From Cristatella mucedo (Eukaryota > Bryozoa > Phylactolaemata > Cristatellidae): DNA of 64,000 nt. Positions within the stretch are counted from its first letter, which is position 1. Every line of letters starts with the position of its first letter. Below, in pieces: positions 47,350 to 60,200 of this stretch. The stretch spans positions 1,675,001 through 1,739,000 of the forward strand of contig WPIO01000021.1 in NCBI GenBank assembly GCA_009760855.2, read 5' to 3'. The translations under genes and the position numbers were made by a program. The notes beneath the pieces are model-generated. The model ran no database searches and was not told where the DNA came from. It saw only the letters and a program-made list of their open reading frames with translations.

Positions 47350-50180
47350 GTTTAATTATTAGCCTCTCGGCTCCAGCGGCACAGGCTGTCAATACTGCCT
47401 CCTCCAGGCATATCAGGCATCCGCCTTGCTACCAGCAATCGAGCCGACTCCACCTAATCAGATTATCCGATCTCATCTCGATTCTGTGTGCAAGAAATCG
47501 ATCCTTCCTCGTTATGGGTGATTTCAACGTTCACTTTGATAACTTATCTGACGCTTTCAGCACCGAATTTCGTACATTGATAGACTCATTATCTCTTGTG
47601 GCTCATGTGCATGGCCCTACCCACATCAAGGGTCACACACTCGACCAAATTTTCTCATATAACTGCACTTTGTCATCACCAGTTATCACCAAAATCCTGC
47701 TTATCTGACCACATGCAGATCTCATTCAATCTACAGTGTGTGCCCACATTCTCCTCTAAAATAACCTGTGAATCGCGAAACCTCAAGACCCTTGACATCG
47801 ATGCTGTCCGTGCGAGCATATCTGCTTCACCTTTGCTGCTCAGTCCTCCCTCCGATCTGTCATCACTGGTAGATTGCTACAACACGACACTAGCTGACAC
47901 GCTCGACGAGTTTGCACCTTTGACAAAGCACACTGTGCGCCCCCGCCCAGACGGCCTATGGTTTACCACAGACATTAAACTAGCCAAGTCTACTAAACGA
48001 AAGCTTGAAAAGGCATACAAAAGATCCGGACTAACTGTCCATCGACAGGCATATGAAGACTACTGTAGGTCGTACCAATCGATCCTAGCAAAGGCCAAGT
48101 CTAGCTTCTATAGAAACATTGTTAAATCCCAGATGCACAATCCAAAAATGCTGATGTCGACAATAAACCATCTCCTCAACCGTTCCCAGGTTAGCTCCTT
48201 ACCAGATGATCCTTGTGATGATCTAGCCGATCGCTTCTCTCGATTCTTTGTGCAGAAGATAGACAAAATCAGGGAATCCATCCCTGCGATGACAACCTTC
48301 CCACTAGAATGCTGTTCCTCGGTTCCTGGCTGCACCTCAATGTCTGCATTTAAACAGGTCACCAGTGATGTAGTCCTAAAGCTTGTATCTCAATCAAAGA
48401 ACACAACAAGTCCACTGGACCCTATTCCCACTGTCCTGCTCCTACGTTGCATTGATCTGCTGCTGCCATGCATAACCAACATCATTAATATGTCATTAGC
48501 CTCAGGTCAGGTCCCAGCACCTTTCAAAAAAGCTGTAGTCAGGCCACTTCTCAAGAAAGCTACACTAGACCAAGAGAACTTAAGCAACTACCGCCCAGTC
48601 TCCCTTCTACCATTCCTATCAAAGACACTGGAACGGGTCGTGGCAGACCAGCTGAACTCGTATATCGAAACCTCACACCTTGCTAGTAAGTTCCAGTCTG
48701 GCTTTAGAGCTAATCACTCCACAGAGTCAGCTTTGCTTCGGGTATACAACGACCTACTTAGGAATGCAGACATGGGTAGAGTGTCTCTTCTTGTTTTGCT
48801 CGATCTTTCGGCAGCTTTTGATACCATCGATCACAAAGTACTTCTAGAGCACCTCTCATCTCGCCTGGGCATCACTGGCACTGCTCTGCAGTGGTTCAGG
48901 TCCTATCTCAGTGGGAGACTCCAGAGTGTTGACGTGAATGGACAAAGATCATCTGAAGTACCTCTAAAATATGGAGTACCTCAGGGCTCTGTGCTAGGTC
49001 CGGTCCTGTTCACCGTTTATACTCTCCCTCTCGCTGATGTGATTGCCAAGCACAATCTAGGCTTTCACTTCTATGCGGATGACACTCAGTTGTACCTTTG
49101 CTTTGATCCCTCCCAGCCTTCGAGCACCTCAAATTCTCTCAACTCACTTGCTGCATGCATTGATGACATCAGCACATGGATGGCAGCAAATTTTCTAAAA
49201 CTAAACGATGATAAAACTAACTTACTAGTTATGGGCAAACCTAGTGTTATTCAGAAATTGGAAAGGCTGACTCTCAAAATTGGCTCTGCCAGCATATCTC
49301 CAGTTGCATCAGCTCGAAATCTAGGTGTCATATTCCAAAGCGACCACTCGTTAGACGACCACATCAGCTCGACAGTCAAATCAGCCTATTTTCAGCTTCA
49401 TAACATTGCTAAAATTAGGGCTTGTTTAGATAAGGATACCACGTCCAAGTTGGTCCATGCATTCGTGACATCTAGTCTCGACTTCTGCAACTCACTGCTT
49501 ACTGGCCTACCAGCATGTGCGATCAGGCGATTGCAGCTGGTGCAAAAAACTCTGCAGCTAGGCTTGTCTGTCGTGAGCGTCGCAGTTGCCACATTACTCC
49601 ACTTCTCGCCGACCTGCACTGGTTACCAGTCAAGCAACGGATTGACTTCAAGGTTTTGTCGCTCACTTTTAGGTCTCTTCATTCTATGGCTCCAGCCTAT
49701 CTTTCAGATATACTACCCCATCAGGCAAAGCATCGTACCAGCCGCTTTTCGGAACCCAACAGTCTACAAATACCCCGTACAAACCTCAAATCCTTTGGAG
49801 ACCGTGCCTTTAGCTCGTATGCTCCCACAGCCTGGAACTCCCTCCCGACCTGCATCAGAACATCCCCTGACCTGACCACATTTAAAAGAAACTTAAAAAC
49901 ATACCTATTTAGGACAGCATTTAGTGGGTCCTTGTGATTCGTCCTCGATGTGCTTATGCGTGCTGACACTGTTCATGCTGCCACTAACCACATTTGCATG
50001 CTGACCCAGTGCATGTAACCCCTAACCATGTTATTCATTTTGTTTGTTTTTCAAGCATGATTTTACTTACTATTCTATTGCGTATCACTTTGCAGCAAAT
50101 GTAATGCGCCTAGAAAGAGATTAAGTTCTCTGAGGGCGCTTAATCAAGTGCAATATTATTATTATTATTATTATTATTAT
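47350..50180 (+). mobile_element. L2-clade LINE, longest copy: endonuclease end, RT, 3' end
   Basis: From about 47390 it reads the C-terminal part of the APE-type endonuclease (CYQQSSRLHL..., RNRSFLVMGDFNVHFD at about 47485-47540, then GPTHIKGHTLDQIFS). A frame change near 47695 leads into a 759-codon frame (47596-49875). That frame covers the linker, RT (RPVSLLPFLSKTLERVVADQ, LLDLSAAFDTIDHK, GVPQGSVLGP, YADDTQLY at 49072) and the start of the C-terminal domain. A two-A expansion at about 49544 (CAAAAAACT against CAAAACT) shifts the frame, and the true C-terminus continues at 49515-49937. The hairpin and a long ATT tail follow. The endonuclease N-terminus is missing. The copy is nearly intact in sequence but not functional as read. 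Confidence 0.96.
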
Positions 50181-50184
50181 TCTC

Positions 50185-50651
50185 ATGGGTATAAAACGTG
50201 ACTTGAAGCAAGGCAGCAATTCATGGGAGCGCGGGAAGCGTCTGGCGCGGCAAGCCCTATCCCCGTCGCTCCAACAGGGCTTTAGCGGTACAGCCCACTC
50301 GGCCTACAGCCACGATAGACACTGGTCTTGTTCGTTGGTCTTGCATAACGTTGAATTACATTGGTAACAGCGGTCTTGCATAACTTCTTGTTCGCGTAGG
50401 CAGCGCGCCTTCGCAGCCGCTCCATCCTTACAAATGCCGCTACAGCCGACCGCGACCACGTCTTACTTTCAGCGACAACAATCGAGCGCGTAGCCCATTA
50501 GCAAGGGCGAAGTCTTCGTCGAACTGCTTACGCTCCCCGCAGACGAGCGCTATGATGGCGCCCGCCAGCGCCGCCAGACGGATTTACCCTTGACCCCGTC
50601 TGCTTCCTTCCTGCCCGAGCGGGCAGCCGGCAGCCGACCGCCTCCAGGACG
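50185..50651 (+). promoter_or_regulatory. GC-rich 5' flank of CCZ1, probable promoter region
   Basis: CpG-rich DNA directly upstream of the CCZ1 start codon, including GATGGCGCCCGCCAGC. No TATA box. The role is inferred from position. A partial repeat of GGTCTTGCATAAC(G/T)T occurs near 50338 and 50373. Confidence 0.4.
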
Positions 50652-50726
50652 ATGTCCGAAAGTAACGAGCCGTGTCTCGACAGCTTTTTCATCTACAACG
50701 CCACTCTCAGTTCCCGCGAGGGAGAT
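50652..50726 (+). CDS. CCZ1: CCZ1 exon 1
   Basis: 25 codons, MSESNEPCLDSFFIYNATLS then SREGD, followed by donor GTGAGT. SFFIYN and REG match the start of the first longin domain of human CCZ1. Confidence 0.93.
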
Positions 50727-53700
50727 GTGAGTTCAGCCATTCTCGTTGATGTCATATCTGACCGCAGTCGTGGCTGCCGCTTGGGCTTTGACTCCACCGG
50801 TCGCTGCTAGCGTTGCCTCCTCCTCCTCCTCGTCCTCCTCGTCGACGCCGACGGCGGCTGCTCTAGCGGTGGATCCGTGGAAACTCCAAGCTCTGCCTGT
50901 CCCGCTATCTACTGGGTAGTAGAGCTGTGCAGCCGTCGAGTGCCTCGGCGTCGTTCGTGCGCCGCGACGCGTCCGCTCGGCGCGCGGCTCGACCCTCGAG
51001 ACGTGGACGCGCTGCGGCGACCGAACCCGCAGCGCGCGGCGTCGAGCGGCCCTCTTGGGCTGGCCTTTTTATATCTCACTCGAGCGCTCCTCCACGACAT
51101 GCTTTCAGCTGCTTTCTCCGCTCGCCAGCCCCTTAACGCCGAAGGCCGAAGGCTGCGTCGTCGGCGAAACCGAAACTTTTTTGGCCTGCTCTCGCAAACT
51201 TCAGGGTTAGGGCGAACGCTGGACTAGCGGCTCGCCGTGGCTCGGGTCTCGCGCTCCCACATTTGCTGATTGAAACGTGCAATCTGCTCTTTTAGGAGCA
51301 TAAAAAGATTTTGTATTACTATCCGTCCTCGGTCTGTATAGATACAAAGATAAAAAACATCGGACTCTGCGAGGCAGTGGTGCAATATGTCAAGTAAGTC
51401 TGCTCTAATGTGAAGCCACGCTTGACTCTGTATCGATCGTGCTGCGAAAGTGACCGTACCGCTTGCCGCGCTGCTGAATTACCCTCCCAGCGTGGTCGTG
51501 CATTCCGGTATTTCCGACCAGTCAAGAGCGACGTCTCTCGGCAGTTCTTTGCTGGCATTGCAGCAGCTTGAGCAGGGGCGCACTTCTGGCCGCTTATGCC
51601 AGGCGCTGGCTGCCTCGGCGGATGGTGTGATACGACCTGCCACAAACGTTCATCGATTTTTCTTTAGCACCTTTACGGACGGGCCATGCGAGTCTCTGCA
51701 CACTCAGAATAAACGACAGTTGTTTTATCAGCCAGAAGCAGATTTCTGGATGATCATGGTCAGTGGCTTGCCGAGGTTTTGCCTGGCGATCCGGCTGTGT
51801 ACTGCAGGTGCTTGCTGCATCTTGACGCCTGCTTTTCTGAGTGCACTCAGCAAGTCGCTAAGGCTGCGTGTCGCCAGTGATGCCAACGGTGCATCGTTCA
51901 ATTCCGAGTTGTTACAATGTGAATTTACACGGTCAGCTGTGAAATGTTAGGCTCTGCGCTCAAGATGAGAGGCGAGTTGTGTCTTGCTAATTGCCTGCCG
52001 GTGCAGCAATATAGTCAATGTGTCAAATTGAGCTCTAGAGCAGGCTGCAGCGTGACCAGTAGCTCAGTGAGTTCGTTCGTGCTGTGCTGCTGACAGCTAA
52101 TTGTTGTCGTCTCAGCATAGGATCTGTTGTGGTAATATCACGGGGGGGGGTTTAAGCTGCTACACCGTGGCTGCTCTAAACTAGCTTGGTCTGTAATTTT
52201 TTGGTGTTCGAATGTTGATGACGGTAACTTCAAGAATGTGAGTGCATCTGAACTGTGTCAGCCCCCATATTTTTGTGTATGTTTGGCTGTAGTTCCAAAG
52301 GGGGGAGTTTGGTCGTTCCAAAATGCTACATCAAAAGATGGATTAATCGCATATATTGTCCTAGAAAGTTTTGGCCGTGACCAAACTGTGAGCTGGTTTT
52401 GCAATCGGGCTCAATAACTGCCTATGTTTTAGTTTTCTTCATTTTCTTTCTTCATAGCTATCTTGCATTTACCTACTGAACCTACCTACGAAGCAGTTAC
52501 ATTGCAAGCTCGTTTGCACCCTTTGGAGTTTGCAGTCGCAGTGTTGTTTTGATGTCATCTGTTTTTTCACTAGGGTTGTTCGGGAGCCACCCCTACTGCT
52601 TTAAAGATAACCTGCCGCGATCACATGTTCCTGGTTTTTGGCCCAGGAAAAAAGATGCTTGCACCTCACGATCCAACTTGTGGGTTTGAATTCTGCAGAA
52701 GTCAATCCTTCATTACCTACTGCAAGAGGGTTGGGTAGGCTAGCCACTAATGATGTATGCTTCTATATAAAAGAGTCGGTTCAATTAGCCGACCTTTGCT
52801 TCGCTGCTGAATTTGATGCAATGTACTTAGACTCGTTCGATTGCATGTCGCATTGGATTGAAAGCTCCTTGCTTAGACTTCGTTCCTGAAACTTACTCTG
52901 TCAGGATAGCAATAAGAGAGAGGAAATGAGAAGGAACAAATGAACGTGTTCACATTCTCCACAGCACCGTGGCTGGATTTAAATGAACAAACTAGCAAAA
53001 CCGATGTAACAAGTTCATGTCGGCAAATGGCATGGCAAGTGTGACTCCTTGATGGTATGCGAGCCTCGACAGCTCGTCTCTATTCTCCCTGAGAGGAGGA
53101 AGCAATCCTAATATTCAAGCTTCTGGAATCACTCAGCCGGACAGCCATCTGGTAGTGCAGTTCTTGAGCCGTTCGTTCGATTGAGCGATTCGTTAGCTGG
53201 GACTGACTGGTTGATAATGGCTGCCTGTGATGACCGCTGTGCATTAACCCGATTATCCGGACTTCGTGCTTCTTTTGCACTGACTGCTGTCGTTTGTTCA
53301 AGTGCTGGTCTGCTGCTATTGCTCACCGCCATGCAGCCAACTAAGGCAACTCTCATTTCCTCTCAATGCCTGCCCAGCGGCCTGCCTAGCCGTACCGCTC
53401 TCTGCCGGCCCGTGAGCAAGCTCTTGAGAGATGAAGTGATGGTCAACATGAGGAAAATGATGCGGCGTTCAAAAGCGTGGAGGCTCGTTAAAAACCTTTC
53501 GCATGTAATTCCTCGCTGACCAGCAGCCGGCGCATTCTTCATTAGACAGTCACCATTCCGCGCACGAAGAAGGCCTCGGTAGACAGCGTGGATATTGCCG
53601 GAGCTGCTTCGTCTGACACGCGTGAGGACGACGTTCAGGACTTGGTTCTGGGCTCGATTCTTAGGCGAACATATAAGGTGTTCAAGGTAGCGATGTGCCG

Positions 53701-56700
53701 CGCTCACAGCCACGCACTCTCGGGCAGCAGCTGCCACAGCTCTGAGGCTAGAGCCTTGAGCTGCTGCTCACGCTCGCTTCTCGATGGTTGCAGCTGTTCA
53801 TGGGCACCTATAAAGGCATACTGGAGCAGGAGCATGGTGACATCGAGATGCTCAAGGACAAGCTGCAGCATTTCTATAACAGGGTGACTACTATGTTTGG
53901 CCAGCATCACCTCGCTTACCAGTGTGCCCTCAATCGCCCAATCGCTTGCTTGATGTCAGCCCTGCCGCTCGTGCCTGCCTCTTCCTGCCTGCACCTGGGG
54001 GAGGCCCCTTCCCCATAGAGAGCAGCGGCCGTTCGTTGCTTGGGTGCTCGCTGCAGGGCTCACGCTCAAGCAGCTCACCGCGGGGAGCTGTGTGCTTATA
54101 CTGCTGCTTCGACCGACCGCCTGACTGTGTCGTAGTGCTTCCAATGCTGTGCATATGCTAAACGGTTGGAACAGGCGTCGGTCATCCCCATCGCACACGC
54201 TGTGTCGCTGCAGCACCTGCTCACGCTCAAGCTTGACCAATCGGATATCCTCGACGTCTACAGCGGACTGTCGTTCATGCCACTTGAGAAGGGCATGTAC
54301 CTGAAGACTCAGTGCCTCATCAACAGGCTGGAAGCCAAGTTTCCTCAAGTGAAGCACACCATGCTGCTGTACAACGACCACTTAATTTGGTAAGTGTTAG
54401 TGGGTTGGGGGGGACATCATTTGACTGCAAGTCATGATGACGAGTGCCACCGTGCCCTGTGCTCGTCGTGTCACACACGGCCCAATTGTCGGCTTGGCCT
54501 GCTTGCTTGCTCTTTGCATGGCATGCAAATTTGCATTGATGCATTGATGCATCATACCTGCCATAGAAGACAGTGCGCTAAGACAACTAAATCCCTTTCT
54601 AGTGCATTGATTGGTTGGTGATAGAGGGCTCTTGTCTTAATTAGTGGCTAGGCAGCTGCATCTCAAAGTGTGACCGTTTCTGCTTATGCCTAGTGGCCCG
54701 TGTAGCATAATGCGATTGCTGGTGTGCATTTTCACACGATACACTTCGGTTCCCTTAAATGCACTATGTGCAGCTGTGGCTGCTGTTTATGATCCACCAC
54801 TTTCACCAATCGTTTCTGGAGGGCAGTCTGTTCTATCCATCCATATATGCCAGCTATGCCATCGAAAGTTCACTGTCCAGCTGTGGCTGCCTGCTCGTCA
54901 TCTTACAGCCAAAGCTTCGTCGGTCGAGGAGTTAGTGCTATTTTGCTGCCTAGCATCCCAGTGATCACGGGTACGTGTGCAAGAAGGCTGGCCGTTTTGA
55001 ATCTGTCGTAAATAATACAATTATACTTCATTTGTATAGAGCGCCCCAAGAGAACTTAATCTTCATTCAGGCGCTTCACGTATGCCTCGGGGCTCGAGCC
55101 CACGACCTCAGCCAGACCTTGGTCCCCGGGGCGAGCACCTTCACCGCTGGACCAGACCAGCTCGGCATGTGGTAGCCAACCATTTGATTAGTTAGATTAA
55201 CAGCATGTGTCAAGAGCCTAGAAATATATTATGTTCCCTGAGAGTGCCATGCAAATATATAGCAATATCATTATCTCCGTTATTTTGTTATGTGATTTTT
55301 GAAGATTAGAACTCTTTAGGGGTACACGAAAGTTAGTTACTTTGTACTTAGTACAGTAATGTTAATTAAAATCATGTCAATCTTACTCATCTTGCTGCTT
55401 AATGAATAGGAAGTGGGTCCTACTAGGTTGTTAAGGATGGCACTCACTCTACTACCTGTTGATGTCCCTGAAACGGCCACTGCAGTATGGCCACCCTCAG
55501 CACGTTGAAGGTTCAAAAAGATTTCTGTAGAGGTAGGTGGATTGCTACTCTGTCTCTATCTCCAGCCTACGTCATACCATGAGTATTTGGGATTTATATC
55601 TGGAGACTGACTCGGCCAATTCGCCACCTCCCTGGCGTATTTGTCACCTCCACAGCTCAGGCCCAAAAGTACTCTTTGTCTCCCACTGTCGTGTGTTTTG
55701 GTTCATTGTCTTATAACAATGATCATTAATAATTAATAATTCGAACGGGTCGTGGCGGACCAGCTGAACTCGTATATCGAAACCTCACACCTTGCTAGTA
55801 AGTTCCAGTCTGGCTTTAGAGCTAATCACTCCACAGAGTCAGCATTGCTTAGGGTATACAACGACCTACTTAGGAATGCAGATATGGGTAGAGTGTCTCT
55901 GCTTGTTTTGCTTGATCTTTCGGCAGCTTTTGATACCATCGATCACAAAATTCTTCTAGAGCGCCTCTCATCTCACCTGGGCATCACTGGCACTGCTCTG
56001 CAGTGGTTCAGGTCCTATCTGAGTGGGAGACTCCAGAATATTGACGTGAATAGACAAAGATCATCTGAGGTACCTCTGAAATATGGGGTACCTCAGGACT
56101 CGGTGCTAGGTCCGGTTCTTTTCACGGTTTATACTCTGCCTCTTGCTGATGTGATTGCCAAGCACAATCTAGGCTTTCACTTCTATGCAGATGACACTCA
56201 GTTGTACCTTGGCTTTGATCCCTCCCAGCCTTCGAGCACCTCAAATTCTCTAAACTCACTAGCTGCTTGCATCGATGACATCCGCACATGGATGGCAGCA
56301 AATTTTCTAAAACTTAACGATGATAAAACTAACTTACTATTTATGGGCAAACCCAGTGTGATCCAGAGATTGGAAAGGCTGACTCTCAAAATTGGCTCTG
56401 CCAGCATATCTCCAGTTGCATCAGCTCGAAATCTAGGTGTCATATTCCAAAGCGACCTCTCGTTAGACGACCACATCAGCTCGACAGTCAAATCAGCCTA
56501 TTTTCAGCTTCATAACATTGCTAAAATTCGGGCTTGTTTAGATAAAGATACCACGTCCAAGTTGGTCCATGCATTCGTGACATCTCGTCTCGACTTCTGC
56601 AACTCACTGCTTACTGGCCTACCAGCATGTGCGATCAGGCGATTGCAGCTGGTGCAAAACTCTGCAGCTAGGCTTGTCTGTCGTGAGCGTCGCAGTTGCC

Positions 56701-57263
56701 ACATTACTCCACTTCTCGCCGACCTGCACTGGCTACCAGTCAAGCAACGGATTGACTTCAAGGTTTTGTCGCTCACTTTTAGGTCCCTTCATTCTATGGC
56801 TCCAGACTATCTGTCAGATATACTACCCTATCAGACCAAGCATCGTACCACCTGCTTTTCGGAATCCAACAGTCTAGAAATACCTCATACAAACCTTAAA
56901 TCCTTTGGAGACCGTGCATTTAGTTCATATGCTCCCAAAGCCCGGAACTCACTCCCGACCTGCGTCAGAACATCCCCCGACCTGACCACATTTAAAAGGA
57001 ACCTAAAAACACACCTTTTTAGGACAGCATTTAGTGGGTCCCTGTGATTCGTCCTTGATGTGCTTATGCGTGCTGACACTGTGCATGCTGCCACTAACCA
57101 CATTTGCATGCTGACCCTGTGCATGTCACCCTTAACCATGTTATTCATTTTGTTTGTTTTTCAAGCGTGATTTTACTTACCATTCCATTGCATTTCACTT
57201 TACAGCAAATGTGAAGCGCCTAGAGAGAGATTAAGTTCTTTGAGGGCGCTTTATCAAGTGAAT

Positions 57264-57295
<32 letters not shown>

Positions 57296-60200
57296 ATAGT
57301 AATAATATAATACGTTGGTATTGTGCCCTTAGAGAACTTATTCTCTTTGTAGGCACTTTATATACAGTCGTCCCTTGCCACTTTGCACTTCGACTTTTGC
57401 AGCTTCACTCTAGCGCGGTTTTTTAAATATGTATATTCATCAAAAAGTTGATCGAGATAGTGAAAGCGATACAGTGGCGTTCGGTTGTGAGTCAAATACA
57501 CACCCCGTATTACAATTAAAATTAAAATTATTGTTGGTATGGACTGTAGGCCTATGCATTCGAGCAACCCCCCTTCTTTCTCCCCCAAATCTTTCAAGTC
57601 AGATGCTGCTGCTCGACCACTTCTTGTGTGTGGGCAAGACATTAGAAAAAAATTGGTATGTGGTGAAATCAAGCCAGTCAGAGCACGCTGGTCACTGATT
57701 GGCTATCCTATCCCTTTCCTATACTGGCCACTGATTGGCTCAGCCTCATGCAAGTTCGTTTCTTTCATACAGGCAGGTATGAATATGAATACGAATGTAA
57801 TGGTTACTAAAGGGGTGTTCTTTCATGTCCAGATTGCTCTAATAATGTTGAAAACCATATTTATAGGGCCATGAATAGATTTTCTATACTCTTAACTACA
57901 CGATATTTGATTTGTAAAAAATGAATCATACTTCGCAGAAGTTCACTTATTGCAGTTGACTCTGGGACTGATTACCTGCCATAAAGGAAGAATGACTGTA
58001 TACTGTAAAGGAAGCATGATCAAATTGTTAGTGGTAACATGCATAGGGTGACTGTGTAAATATGGCTAGTGGCAGCATTCATAGTGTCGGCACACATAAT
58101 TACACGAAAGAAGAATCACAAGGAACCACTAAATGTCTTGCTGATTAATGCAGTTGTTGTCCAATAGTCGTTGGATGTGCGGGATTCAGACTGACTATAT
58201 GTGTTTAGTGTTACATATTACTGGAAATGTGATACAGCACTCCGGATAATTGTACCTCAGAAAGCCCCAATCTATATGCTGTAAGCAGTCGGCAAAGCAC
58301 TCTTTACCTTGTTAAGGCGACGTGATGCCGGCATTTTCTGTTACCGAAATTAAGAAATTCACGTTTGTAGCTCTACCAAGCTGAGTACTAGTCTCCCAGC
58401 TTCAATTTGCATGGAGGTAGGCACGTTTTTGTTTTTCTTCTTTTAGTCTCTTTGCTGCTCACTCAGTCAGGCTGCTTTCTTGGTCACTTGCCGAAAAATT
58501 TTCACACCGGCAAGTCGACGATGCACCTTTTGCCCGCTAACTATGGTCCAAGTAGCAGACTCAAATGGCTGACATGATTGGTTCAAATGACCTTTAGATC
58601 GTGTAGAGCTGCCATCTTCAGCAGACAGCTCTTGTGCACTGATTTCTTCTTCTGGGACCAAGTCGGTAGCTGTTGGCCTTGCACCCGACTGAATTTACCC
58701 ACATGCTGGATATATGAGAAGCCTTCTGATTAATAACACCGTTTTGTAAGGCTAGAGAATAACTCGAGTAAAGTTGCTGCACTCCTTAGTCTTCAGCATG
58801 CTGCACATGCACCTGGTTCCACCGTGAAAGCCAGAAAAATGAAATGGGACTGGAAATCATGCACATTATGTTTGGTCACATGCTCTCTTGTTTGACTTAG
58901 TGTAGGCACGATTTCTTAAATCCCGTAGGGATCTTGAAAATTATGTTTTCAAGCCTCAAAGTTGGACTATTCTTTACATTTCTGTCTGGTAACCGTCGAT
59001 GACATGCTCTTGGCTGCCACAATCTAGATCTATCAAATCTCTTGCCAAGCACCTGATCTTGAATCCGCTATGTTGCTTTTAGCCTCTGCAGAATCGTAGT
59101 TCGGCCTCCATCAGGGGTGGAGGTAGTGCCTAAATACTCGTGGCCACTCCACTAGTATGTCTGTATGTGCCTATATGCACACTCCTTCACAAATGTCTTG
59201 TTCCAGCCTGATGATGCCAGCCATTTGGGGCCAGCAGATCGCTTTCAGAATGCCTTGCAGAGAAAATGCAAATCTGTCAAAATCTGTGCACACTGTATGC
59301 ATACTTAATGCCTTGCAAAAATGATATCATTAATCATACAACATTCAATTAAATATATGGCCTCCAACTTCCTCAAGCTTAGCGACGATAAAACCTACCC
59401 AATAGTTTGGCATTGCCAAAAATACAGCCTGTGCAGACAAGAGTACGGCAGGAAAATTAGTTCTGCGTGTATGACATCTCATTAATCTAGGTTACTGCAA
59501 TTCCCTCTATTCAGGACTTCTGGCCTATGCCCTTCATTGTCTCAAACTGGTGCAAACTGAGCAGCTTGTCTGATCTATCGTAAAGGCATAGCTGCCTCAT
59601 TACACCGCCTCTGTAGAAGATTCACTGGCTCTCTATCAAGCATCGAGTTGACTTTAGGATCATCTCTCTGGCTCACCGATCGCTTCACTTGCTGAACCAA
59701 CCTGCCTATCCGACATCTTGGTTCCTCTAGTTCCTCTTTGCTCGCGCATTCCCGCTATCAGCATCCTGTCATTTTAGCCGTCCCCAATAGAGTTTTAATA
59801 CTGCTGACTTTGCCTTAAGATCTTATGCACCGAAAGTGTGGAACTGGCTTTCTGACTATGGTCAATACCTGCAATGACCTTGCATGTATTGAGTCTTAGT
59901 AATTTATTATGTCCCAAACTTTGACAGTGATACCGGTATCACTCATGAAAAATGAAAAATCCTAGATCCAAGAATGGAAAACGGCTGAACCACAATCCCT
60001 TGGTGTCTCAGTAACTTGCCGACTGGCAGTGTTGAAAAGGCAACCTGTGTGTCCCACTTGTTTAACTTCAAAGACAATCCTAAGTAGGAGCACCTAAGTG
60101 CTAAGTAAGTTTCTTTATAAACAAGGATGTTTCTATGTTCATGATGAGGTCACCGGATGTGCCCTTGACCTATTGTGGTCGGATGCTTGGGTTTAAGTAT

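Larger units (their letters stand above)
50727..53545 (+). other. CCZ1 introns 1-3, non-coding content
   Basis: Intron 1 is 50727-51295 (GC-rich), intron 2 is 51394-51667 and intron 3 is 51759-53545. Intron 3 has a 9-base G run at 52142-52150. No transposon or nested gene was recognised; open frames up to 124 codons on either strand have no domain. Confidence 0.5.

Noticed and set aside
47514-47708. Independent 64-codon gene starting MGDFNVHFD
   Set aside because: It is the end of the L2 endonuclease domain, continuous with the downstream LINE apart from one frame change.
53922-54161. Open frames on both strands within CCZ1 intron 5 and flanks
   Set aside because: Intronic; inconsistent with the CCZ1 exon structure and without domains.
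57539-57874. 111-codon frame inside the pogo-like element
   Set aside because: Not similar to a transposase; the element is treated as non-autonomous.
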